64,000 bases of DNA from contig JABYQR010000022.1 of NCBI GenBank assembly GCA_022592445.1, positions 124,001 to 188,000 of the forward strand, read 5' to 3'. The position numbers and the translations under genes were made by a program. Positions 44,209 to 54,276 of the stretch are shown here, piece by piece (position 1 is the first letter of the stretch; the number at the start of each line of letters is the position of its first letter). The notes beneath the pieces were generated by a model. The model was not told where the DNA came from. It saw only the letters and a program-made list of their open reading frames with translations, and made no database searches. This DNA comes from Cytidiella melzeri (taxonomy: Eukaryota > Basidiomycota > Agaricomycetes > Polyporales > Irpicaceae).

Positions 44209-46525
44209 ATGGCCACACAATCTGGCACTGACAGTGCAGTCATGTTCAACAACCAATATGGCACAGAAGCAGACTATCAAAACGCCGTCAACGACTTGGT
44301 CAAGACGTTGCCGCCTGGTTCAACATCGACCGAGCAAGCTGTGCTAGAGGAGCATGGGAAGGCATATGGAGATGCGAAAGCCGGTGAGCAGCAAACCTAG
44401 GTTGTGTCTGTGCCCTGACATGACGTGTTCTCTAACAAAGATGTTTTTGTTGGTGTTTGGGATTAGCAACCGTACCGACAATCGTCGTCTTCGCACAGTC
44501 CACCGCGGACGTCGTAATCGCCGTAGACGTCTCACACAAGTACCGTGTGCCCATCATACCATACTCAGGGGCCACAAGTCTCGAGAGGCACCATGTTGCA
44601 GTAAAGTTTTGTTTGTCAACTTTTCATAGTGTCCGAGTCCTAATTCAATTTTGGTGATAGAACAAACATGCGGGAATTTGCGTTGACCTTTCTCGCATGA
44701 ACCAGATCCTGCAGATAAACCGTCAGTGATTTTTGCTTATTGTCACACTCATAAAATCAACACTCTTCGCTCAACAGAACAAGACGGAGATCTCGTCGCT
44801 CAAGCTGGCGCAAAATGGGTGGACGTCAATGCTACGCTCAAAGAAAAAGGTACTCATGGCCGTTGTCCTCATCATGAGACATGTCCATGCGTACTAACGA
44901 ATAGCTAGGCATACCACTGTTTTTTCCCGTAGATCGAAACTCTATTCCTTCCCGCATTCGTATTGTGCACTGACACCACCCCGTCCTCTCTTCCTCACAA
45001 AAGCTTGACCCAAGCCTCGGCGCTACCCTCGGAGGGATGATGGCCACCGGGTGTTCTGGCAGTCAGTCCCACCCGCAGTTCTTTTGCACAACAAACTTGC
45101 TCTAAAACTCGTATGCGAAAAACACGTAGCCAACGCCGTACGCTATGGCACCGCCCGTGCAGAATGGTTCCTCAACGCAGTGAGCACCTCCACAGGCCTT
45201 CCTCTCCCTTTCCATTTCACACATGTATCGCAAAAAAAAATGCTGAACCCTTGACAGACCGTCGTACTTCCCTCTGGTAAACTCATCAAAACCCGCCGTC
45301 GGGCGCGCAAGAGCTCGGCAGGGTTCGACAGCACGCACTTGTTTATCGGGGCGGAAGGGACGTTGGGAATTGTCACCGAAGGTAGATGCATCCTTCCATC
45401 CTTCTATCGCGTACCAGCGTCTGGACTTACTCATACTGCCACCTTTCACAGTGACGATCCGCCTCGCACCCGTCCTCCCTACCCGAGTTGCCGTCGTCCA
45501 GTTCCCAGACGTACATAGCGCGTCCAAGGCAGCCATCGAGATTTTGAATCGTGGTGTTGGCGTCCGTAAGCCCCCTGCCCCTCTAGTCCTTGGTTAGCCA
45601 CGTATCATTGACGTTTGCTTGTTTGACCACACAGAGTGCATGGAACTCGTCGACACATTCGGCATGCGCGCACTCAACCTGTTCGCCTCTACACACTCCA
45701 ACACCTCCTCCTCCTTGCCTCTCAGGCAATGGCCCCCTTCCGACAGCCTCTTTTTTAAACTGCAAGGCCCGACCCCACTAATGCTCTCCGAGACGGCCCG
45801 AGTTGTGCGCGAAGTTGCGACTGCGCACGGCGGGACCGGGTTCGAATACGCCGCGGACGAGCGAGAGGCGGAAGGGGTGTGGGAGGTGAGGAAGAATGCG
45901 ATGAACGCGTGTGCGGGGATGTTCCCCGGAAAGGGGTGGGTTGTCACTGACGTTTGGTGCGTTTTCACCCTTGGTTCCTCTTTCTCTCTTTCTGTGTAGT
46001 GTTTGTGCTGACATCTCTCTCTCTCTCTCCCTCTCGTTTGTGTGTCAGCGTACCGGTGTCGCGTCTGCCCGACCTTGTCCGGGACACGAAAAAGGATTTT
46101 GACGAGGCGGGGCTAGAGGGGATCGTCGGCGGCCATATTGGCGACGGCAATTTCCACTCGATGATGGTTTACCGTAGCGAGGAGGAACGGGAGAGGCTGG
46201 ACGAGGCGTGCGCGAGGTTGGTCCAGCGGGCGATTGCGCTGGATGGGACTTGTACGTGTCTTTCCCCTCCTTTTCCTGTATAACGGGATCACTGACATGG
46301 TAGGCTTTTGAATGGGAAGGTACGGGGGAGCACGGGGTGGGGGAGGGTAAACGCAAGTACTTGGTGGACGAGCTCGGTCAGGGTACCGTCGATTTTATGA
46401 AAAGTATAAAGCAGAGTCTCGATCCGTTGAACTTGTTCAACCCTGGCAAGGTGAGTGTACCGTTTTAGCTGACAGGCAGTTTTGTGCTTAACAATGACTT
46501 TTTTTGCGCAGCTTTACCCCGATTA
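44209..46525 (+). CDS. FAD-linked D-lactate dehydrogenase (DLD-type)
   Basis: Flavoprotein of the D-lactate/D-2-hydroxyacid dehydrogenase family. ATG 44209 gives [24 protein letters not shown], with no obvious mitochondrial presequence. About eleven exons. Motifs in order: [145 protein letters not shown]; and the last codons LYPD with TAG near 46525. The FAD diphosphate loop reads SGATSLERH where the family norm is SGGTSLEGH. The gene lies inside the interval flanked by the two HAD-cyclase genes, but its role there is unknown. Confidence 0.87.
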
Positions 46526-47491
46526 GCGGGTTGGCATTGGCGCCGTTTGTAAAGGACTCTGTAGCTCTGTAGCTGGGTGGAAGTTATTTCTTGAAAGGTG
46601 TGAAGCCATGTTATTCCCTTTGAGCAACACGGTGTCCACGACATCTTTACATGAGAGAGCAATGACCGTCGCAGCAAACGAGGTCTTCCGAGGAGTATGT
46701 ACAGTTTTAGAAAGTTTTGCTTGAACTTTCGCATGTCTTTCCCACCAGTGACCAAGGAAGTACTAGTACAGAGAAAAGTTGTACGGAGGGAATCGAGAGT
46801 CTCAGAAGGCCACTTGACGCTGCGACGTCAGACTCTGAATTGGTAGAGCCGATCGGAAAAATGAGATGTGTTCGGCACGTGAGATAGTGATGCGCCCCAT
46901 ACGGCGGGATGCGGCGGGATGTAGTAGCCACTGCCAGTGGCAGCGCGCTTACAGTGTGTCGTCTCGGACACTGAGTACCACGGTGAGCTTGCGCAGCGAT
47001 CGAGTTCTGGGTCGTGCTAACTCGTCTATCTTTCCTTTGCCTCCAAGCTCCTCTTCTGACATTAGGAACTCCACCGCTAGGTTCCGGGCAGTGTCTTATT
47101 CAATACAAGAATGTGGGGACAGTGCGCTGGCAGGTGAGCGTATTGTGCAAGTACTGTGATGTTCATCTTAATCATAAGCTCTGGGGAAAGCAGAAACAGC
47201 CGTTCTCCTGGTAATAATGGGAACATCGCAGGACCGATTGCGAGGTTGAACGGAGTCCCAATGACCAAACGACTGGAAGATGCCGGCCATGACCAGGGAT
47301 CGGCCTCATGGTCATTCGGCCATGATTGGCTGGTCAGAACGGCCAGAGAGGCTGTAGGCTGCAACTTCCCTTTTGGGCAGTACATGAGCGGAGGATGAAT
47401 ACTTAGCGTGAGCCCTCTACCGCTCTTCCTTTCCTCCTTACCTTCACCACCACTCCTCTCCCACAGCGTCATACAGCGATCACATCTTGGT
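46526..47491. other. Intergenic before the FunK1 gene
   Basis: Frames of 97 codons (46866-47159) and 80 codons (47156-47398) occur, but neither shows a motif or a supported splice. Confidence 0.4.
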
Positions 47492-50067
47492 ATGGATCGA
47501 CGAATGATTGGCATGCTTCTTCCCTTAGTGGAGCACGTTGTGGAAGTTCCGTCCGACGACCTGCTTCGTCCTTTCAAGTCTCTGGCCAAGCCCAAGGATA
47601 TGGACGACGCTGATTATGCCCAGTGCACAGCGGCCTTCAAGAAGGTTGCGGCAGTGTCAGATATTACTGCTATGGCCTCCGCTATGGTTTGTAACGTATT
47701 CTCATCTCATTGCGAGTTTCTTTAACTAATAGTGCGATACGTAGGAAAGGGCTTTGAGAGCGAATCGAATCTGCTCAAGGCTCAAGGTCGCAGCAAAGAA
47801 AGACTATCATCCTACTCTCAAGATTGACAACGATAACAATGAGGCCGAAGGAACCGTCGTGTGTCGCCCTGCCCTGGCCTGTTATAGCAAGCACGCTCGC
47901 TTGAGGTCCCTTGCCGACGACTGGGCGGCCATAGAGATGTTCATTTCCATCAGCCCGACAGATCCTTTTTTCAACTACAACAAAATATCGCGACGACCAG
48001 TCGCCACCTCGGACGCTCTCTACACTGTCATCGACTGTGTTAACGCACTCCTTTCTCGACAGCACCGCGAATGCATATACTCAGTATGCCTATTCGACTC
48101 TCACGCGCGGATCGCTCGCTGGGACCATGCCGGGGTGCTGATCACGACGCCTTTTGACTACGTCAAGGAGCCACAGCCCTTTGTTGAGTTTCTTTCGCTC
48201 TTTGACGAGCTATTCGACCAGGCCATCAGTGGTCGTGACCGTACCGCGACGCTCGCTACACACTCAGAGTCGCTAGACTTGACAAACGCTTTCAAGGATT
48301 ACTTCCGGAAGGTCCAAGCCGAAGAACTCCCGTTAATCCCGGACGCTCATTCCACCCTCGATGCGGAATACCCCGTCTACAAGCTCAGAATTGTTTCGGA
48401 AATTCCCAATGGCACCTTCATGGATATCTTGGTCCGCAGACCTATCTATGAAACGACGCCTTTGAGCAGATTCTGTACCAGAGGGTATATCGGCTACCAT
48501 GTGCAAGGCAAGAATCTTGTCTTTGTCAAAGACGTCTGGCCCGTAATGGAGGATGATAACAACGAGGTCAAAGCTTACGCCCGCCTGACTGAGTTTGGCG
48601 TGCCCCATATCCCGCTCACTCATTTCGCCGGCGTTGTGAAGAACGAGAATGGCCTCAAGCAGTCGACGCAGACCCAGAATCACGAGAAATTTACAAGGGG
48701 TGGCCAGCGAAGGATTCTCGAACAAACGCACGTTCGCATTGTGCAAGAGTTGCTATTCCCTTTGGAGAGGGCGAAGAACACCAAGACCGTTGTGACGGCG
48801 GTACGCGATGCACTCGTCGGTACGTTCTATCGAGTGTATAGTAGATGCTTACTGCTGACGAGTATCGGTGTGGTAGCATTGAATGCAGCGTTTACCACGG
48901 CTAAACTCATTCATGGCGATATAAGCCTCAATAATATCATGGTCACTGCTGAAGGACGAGGGGTCCTGGGTGACTGGGATCGTGCTTTCCGAGTTTCCGC
49001 AGACCACCAACAACGCGGCGTGAGTTGTGCTCATATACACGAGATGTTTCCACCCACTTTACTGATTCTACCGTTAAACTATATAGGGAACGTGGCTATT
49101 CCAATCCGTCTACTCTTCGACCAATCCTCCTCCCGGAAAATATTCCCTGAGGGACGACGTCGAGTCCATGCTTTGGGTCCTCGTATACATTGTCGTCGGC
49201 TACTGCGAGATTGAGATCGGCGACGCGGAACACTTTAGGTCGCGCGGAGACCTTGATAGCTTATTTTCGGATGAAAACAGCCTGCGGCTCAAACGTTTTT
49301 TCATTCAGGAATCTGCACTTATCCGTCGGCGAGGTGACAATTCCCGTTTCGTCATAAGCGCAGCTGCCTCCCCCATCACCGAGCTACTCATGGAGTTTGC
49401 GAACGCGATGGAGAAGTACCGCTATCAGATCCAACCGGTTTTAGTGGTTGTAAAAGGCAAGAAGAAGCTCCCTCCAACACGCAAAGTACTCGCTACAGCT
49501 CAGCCGATTGTCAAACTCTTCGACAGCGTGCTTTCTCTGGAAGGTTGGCCGGAGGCAGATATGCATATCAAGCGTTCGACTCGCGTGGTCGAAGGCTTAC
49601 GACAGATAACCGGTTCGATCGGCGAAACATACGGCGTGACCTTCCAGAATGTACTCGACGCTATCAACAGTGATGCTGCTGTTGCGGCTGTAGAGCCGCT
49701 TCGTGCTCGTACTCCACGCGCACCTGCTCAGAAAATGGTGCGTTGGAAGGGAAGGGCGGGAAAGGAACCGAAGAAGACTGGTGGTGCACCGACAGCTGGT
49801 GTGGATACGCTTATTGGTGGCGATACGATCCATGAGGCAAGTCGCGAAGGTCTGCAGGAGGGTGCGGCGAACGTTCAGTTGTCGGCTCAGGGAGGATTGG
49901 CAGCAGAAGCAGCTGTCGATCCTAATGCTAAAGACGGCGATGGTACTATTGCGGAAGAGCCAAAGAACGAGAAGCCAGTATCTAAGAAGGAAGTCGTCGA
50001 GGAGAAGGAAAATGTGGCAGAGACCCGGCGAATCACAAGGAACGTTGTGAAGCAAAGCGAGGTGTAG
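47492..50067 (+). CDS. FunK1-type fungal protein kinase with extended C-terminal tail
   Basis: Member of the kinase family expanded in multicellular fungi (Pkinase_fungal/FunK1). ATG 47492 gives MDRRMIGMLLPLVEHVVEVP. Four exons join in phase: ASAM|ERALRANR, ALV|ALNAAF, QRG|GTWLFQS. The N-terminal domain includes RIARWDHAGVLITTPFDYV and FVKDVWPVMEDDNNEVKAY, whose Lys-x-x-W region is the family's nucleotide-binding lobe. The catalytic loop is KLIHGDISLNNIMV, and the Mg loop GVLGDWDRAF has DWD in place of DFG, as usual for FunK1. The activation region reads RGGTWLFQS, followed by DDVESMLWVLVYIV. After the kinase, about 200 residues form a Lys/Glu/Ala-rich tail (KGKKKLPPTRK, KMVRWKGRAGKEPKK, EEKENVAETRRITRN) that looks disordered and possibly nuclear. 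Confidence 0.85.
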
Positions 50068-51615
50068 TTCAATCTCCGGCCTGACCGACGTCGATAGTGT
50101 ATCAGTAAACTCACGAGCTACTCATCTGTCTATATGTTCTCAACAATGGCGCTGCTGATCATGAGTGCTTTGCTCAGGCTATGACGCATGCCTCATTTCA
50201 AAAGAAGAGAACTTGATTCTGACTGAGGAGAACCTGCTGCTTCAGGTGGAACAGGTTCTGGTCAGCACACGACCCGTCGCACTCGCACGAACGAGAGGAC
50301 GTACACTGATGGGGGAGGCCATAATTGAATGTTGTTGGAAGCTTGTAAGTCAACGGACGAGTGCTGTTGTAATTTGGTGCTGGTCCAGGAGGCTTTCCTG
50401 CGAGCTTTTATACGGTGAGCATGGTCGAGGACTGGCGTCTGGAGACCGGACATATATGAAGATGATTACGAGTGAAGTTGTAGTCCGGGGTTGCCAAGAC
50501 ATCTGTCTGCAAAGATACGTGAGAGTCAGCTGCTTATGAAACTCCTTCAGCGACAAAGGATGGAACTAAATGCACGCAGGTCCGTGAATAGGCTCAATAC
50601 AGCCAGTATTGTAGTACGCACGCATTTCATCTTGCAGTTACAGCAGTCTTGTACAAGAGCCTCGTCTTGCACCTTCACGAGCGACAGCACACACCTGCGA
50701 AAAGCGCTATCAGTCCGGAACTATCACATCCATCCAGAGCCACATCGGACTTACGAGTCCAACGCATCATTCCAGGTACAATCCGGATGGAGAATAAGCA
50801 AGGCGGGCATTGAACGTTCTGCTGTTAGTATCGCAAGTTGGAGATTGAGGACGCCTTCATGCACTACCTCCGTCGAGAGAAAGGGCCATCAGCACAGTGC
50901 TGAGTGTTACGGTGTGATCCGCTCGGACACTTCCGGAATAAGACGCCCAATAGACAAGTTTGGAAACGGTCAGCTTTGACTCCTAACACAGCCAAACAAA
51001 GCGGGAAATCAACCAGCGGTTTGCAATTGCCACTCAATGTGCAGTGACTGACAACGGTGGCCTCTCTCAGCTCCAGCAGCAGCGATACGGCTATACGTGG
51101 TCTGGACTGCGGCTTACATGCTGCCATGAACGGTCAGCGGTAGCAACTAGTAGGCCTTTCGTTATCGGCTGTTCGGTTCAAACAACAGAGCAATGGCATA
51201 TCTCCGGTATGTGGCAGTAACTGGTCTCCTTCAGCGGGATGCTGATGTTACAATTCCGTGCAGTCGCAAGTTCCCTCATTGTGGTAGCCTTGTCGATAGC
51301 TGCTTTGCGGGTCTAGTGTGCTTCATCGCCTTATGCAATTCGAAGCGCGTTGCATGAGTCACTAGAACTGGTAGCTGCAAAGTCAGCAGAGGAAGCCCGC
51401 TGGGGATCTGAATGTAGGTCCGGCGCGAGTCTACTCATTGATAACAAAAGTACTGCTAAAAGCGGGTGCGTTCAATCCTCTATCGCGATAAGTAGTCATC
51501 TACAGCGCGCTAAATGTTGACCTTGCAGGATGAAGATCAAGGATGTTTTTGCAGCGATATATGGACCCCAGTAAGCTACCTGTGAGGTGATGTCCCATCT
51601 TGTCTCATCCACACT
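50068..51615. other. Intergenic before the second HAD-cyclase gene
   Basis: A 162-codon plus frame (50491-50979) lacks motifs and a promoter-like context. Nothing else was seen. Confidence 0.45.
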
Positions 51616-53257
51616 ATGACTAGCTGGCCGTCTGCTATTCCTCGATGCAACACCCTGATCCTCGATATCGGAGATGTACTCTTCACCTGGTCTTCTAAGA
51701 CGACGACGAACATCCCTTCCAAGGTCCTGCGCGCCATAACTCACTCGACCACTTGGGGGCTTTACGAATGCGGGAAACTCTCTCAAGACGAATGCTTCAG
51801 CCTCGCAGCCGAAGAATGGTCCCTTGACGTTCATGAACTTGAGCTCGCATTCCAGCACGCGCGGGAATCAGTCCAATTCAACCACAACTTTTTCTCTTTC
51901 ATTCTTCAGCTCAAAGCGGAGACACAAGGTCACCTCCGCGTATTCGCCATGTCCAACATGTCCCACCCAGACTACCAGTTCCTACGAGAGCGGGAGGGAG
52001 ATTGGTCTATATTTGAGAAGATATTCACCTCTGCAAATGCAGGCATGCGTAAGCCAAGCATCGGCTTTTTTCGCCACGTTTTAGACGCGATAGGCAGTGA
52101 CCCAGCGACTACTGCGTTTGTCGACGACAAGGCCGAGAACGTTTTGGCGGCACGATCTCTCGGGATACAAGGCGTCATATTCGGAAAGCTGGAGAGTGTG
52201 CGCACCTCCCTACGCCATCTCTTCTGCGACCCTCTCTTACGCGGACGCGGGTTCCTGGACGCACACGCTGGCAAAATGCATTCGGTTACCAACACGAATG
52301 TCATCTTTGAGGAGAACTTCACCCAACTTCTGATCTTGGACGTGACTAAGCGAAGGTGAGCTTTCTATCACGGTGGCTTCCTGGATAGTACTCAAAACAT
52401 CGTTTGATACATAGGCAGCTGGTGAATCTAGAAGAACACTCATCGTCTGGAAAGTGGAATTTCTTCAAAGGTGCGTATAACAGGTCAAATCCGATTGAGG
52501 AGCGAAGCTCTGACAAGCCTGCAGGCAAGCCGATTTTGACTACATCGGAATACCCCATGGACCTTGATACAACATCTATTGCTCTCACTGTGCTCAAGCA
52601 AGATCGCCGAGTCATCAACGCAGTCTTGGACGAAATGCTGACCTTCCAAGACCAGGACGGGATTATTGAGGTATCTTTCTTCCTTAGTACGGTCGAACAG
52701 TGCCTAGATTGACCCCGCCGCAGACGTACTTTGATCGCAAGCGCAGAAGGACCGACCCCGTCGTGTGCGTCAACGTCCTATCCTTATTCTATTCCCAGGG
52801 ACGAGGCTCTGGACTTTCCGCCACGCAGGCGTGGGTGTTTGATGTCCTAAAGCACCGAGCCTACCTCGACGGAACCCGCTACTACGCCTCCGCAGAGTCT
52901 TTCCTCTATTTCCTCAATCGCCTTCTCGAGACGTCAGCGGACGAGAAGCTGCGCGAGCTTTTCAGACCTCTGTTGATAGAACGGCTGCGAGAACTCGTGG
53001 GGGCACCTGCAGACGCGATGGCGCTGGCGATGCGTATCGTCGCTTGCGCCTACGTCGGCATACGGAACGAGATAGACACGCGGAGGCTGTTGGCCATGCA
53101 GCTTGAAGACGGATCATGGAGCGCGGGGATTATCTATCGATATGGGAAATCTGGCGTTGGCATTGGTAATGCTGGCCTTGCGACTGCTCTGGCACTTGAT
53201 GCGATCTGCAAGGTGGAGGGTCTGGACGGTGTGGCGGGGCTTTGGGAGGGTTGTTAA
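51616..53257 (+). CDS. HAD-terpene cyclase fusion (AstC/AncC-like), intact
   Basis: Predicted drimane-type sesquiterpene synthase: a class II cyclase domain protonates and cyclises farnesyl diphosphate, and a HAD domain removes phosphate. ATG 51616 gives MTSWPSAIPRC. HAD motifs: LILDIGDVLF, FAMSNMSHPD, NAGMRKPSIGFFRHVLDAIG, VDDKAEN. A phase-2 intron near 52357-52413 joins VTKRR to QLVNLEEHSSSGKWNFF. A phase-1 intron then leads to KPILTTSEYPMDLDTTSIAL with the canonical DxDTT. Next is YFDRKRRRTDPVVCVNVLSL, then TQAWVFDVLKHRAYLDGTRYY, then QLEDGSWSAGIIYRYGKSGV with IGN. The end is LWEGC with TAA. Clear paralogue of the gene at 30866, in the same orientation. Probable core enzyme of the cluster on the right. 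Confidence 0.87.
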
Positions 53258-53431
53258 GATGTCGACAGCCATTCGCTCCCGACGATTGTTCTTCAGTATG
53301 CCAGGCATACAAAGTTCACTCTTTCTTAGCGATCCAAACGATACAAGGATTCCTACCGCACGCACGTAGCCTTGAGCCGCCATTGCGGTAGATGATCGCC
53401 ACATGTAGTAAATTTGAACTACAGTATGCTT

Positions 53432-54010
53432 CACGTGTGTAGGGATCGCTGCTACTTATTACGGAGTGGTACAAGTCCTGGCTATCCAACCTGCCCGTGA
53501 GTACTCATGCTATGGTGCGTGTTCGACATCTGCTGACAACATCTACAGGTTTTACTTCATGGGATTGCGAATAGAGTGAGTTCATACGACCGGCCGACCT
53601 GATCGATTTAAAAGTGGTGGCCTTGCGTATGGCTTGCTAAATCGCTACAGTACTTATTAATATCAACAAGTTAATATATGGCACGAAGCTGAAGGTATGT
53701 ACCTCGTCTGTGACTTCTGACCCTTAGTATCAACGGAGACTGCAGCAAGGATCATGACGCTCATGGGGGACACATGAATGTTGAGTAAGTACCAGAGTGT
53801 TGCGATTCGCATAGTTCACGACGCTCTCCTTGTGGATACGAATAGAGGCTCAAGCGAGTCGCTTCCGCAGCAACTTGGAAGATCCTGGTATGTAGCTCGG
53901 AAGAAGACATGTATGGTCAGTTCGCCGAACTCAAGATGTTACTGGTATCATTTGCTGAAAAGGGGGCAAATATATACCCATCCTGACATATTATTATAGC
54001 ATTCGCTCAG
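53432..54010 (+). repeat. Diverged direct duplicate of 62820-63890
   Basis: Matching landmarks in the same order and orientation: CGTGTGTAGGGATCGCT, ACAAGTCCTGG, ATCCAACCT, GTGAGTA-TCATG, then GATCGATTTA, GTACCTCGTCTG, GACACATGAATGTTGAGT, GGAGATCCTGGTA (copy: GAAGATCCTGGTA), GAAGAAGACA, and CGCTCAGAG-like ends. The left copy lacks about 380 bp corresponding to 62965-63345. Confidence 0.75.
53443..53577 (+). pseudogene. Relic of two alpha/beta hydrolase exons
   Basis: 53443-53496 reads GSLLLITEWYKSWLSNLP and matches the exon 62831-62881 (GSLLLTEGYKSWPSNLP) of the intact gene at 61987. A GTGAGT-CTACAG intron follows, then VLLHGIANR against VLILHGTADR. Both splice sites survive, but the upstream catalytic exons (GHSMGG) and the last two exons are gone. 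Small in-frame indels are present. This is a partial duplicate, not a gene. Confidence 0.75.
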
Positions 54011-54276
54011 AGCAGACTGGGAAGGACGTCGGACTAGTTCCAAATTCGATTCGAAAGATAAGCACAATGAGCAATTACAGTAACCCAGACTACTTACCGG
54101 ACTACTTATCGCTCTTCGTTGTCTATGAATAGGCCAAGCTTGTTGGGGCAGCGCGAGGTCGGTAATAACGAGTGCGTCGCTCATGATAGGAACTCATTGT
54201 CGATGGAAAGTATTGGGGATATCCAAGGTTATAAGGTCAGTCGTACCCGATTTCGGCTTCCTCAAGTCAGCCATCC

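Larger units (their letters stand above)
53258..54276. other. Intergenic containing a decayed duplicate of the hydrolase 3' block
   Basis: Mostly the diverged copy of 62820-63890 (see the repeat and pseudogene entries). 54010-54276 is the promoter side of the P450 gene. Confidence 0.6.

Noticed and set aside
46866..47398. Possible N-terminal exons of the FunK1 gene or a separate gene
   Set aside because: The kinase already has a good start at 47492, and these frames do not join to it in phase with recognisable sites.
50491..50979. 162-codon plus-strand frame
   Set aside because: Composition looks random (many Ser/Arg/His, no ordered blocks) and no promoter or splice support; a chance ORF in intergenic DNA is more likely.
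53600..54276. Possible transposon remnant between the HAD-cyclase and P450 genes
   Set aside because: The sequence matches the 3' flank of the hydrolase gene at 63345-63890; no terminal repeats or transposase frames.
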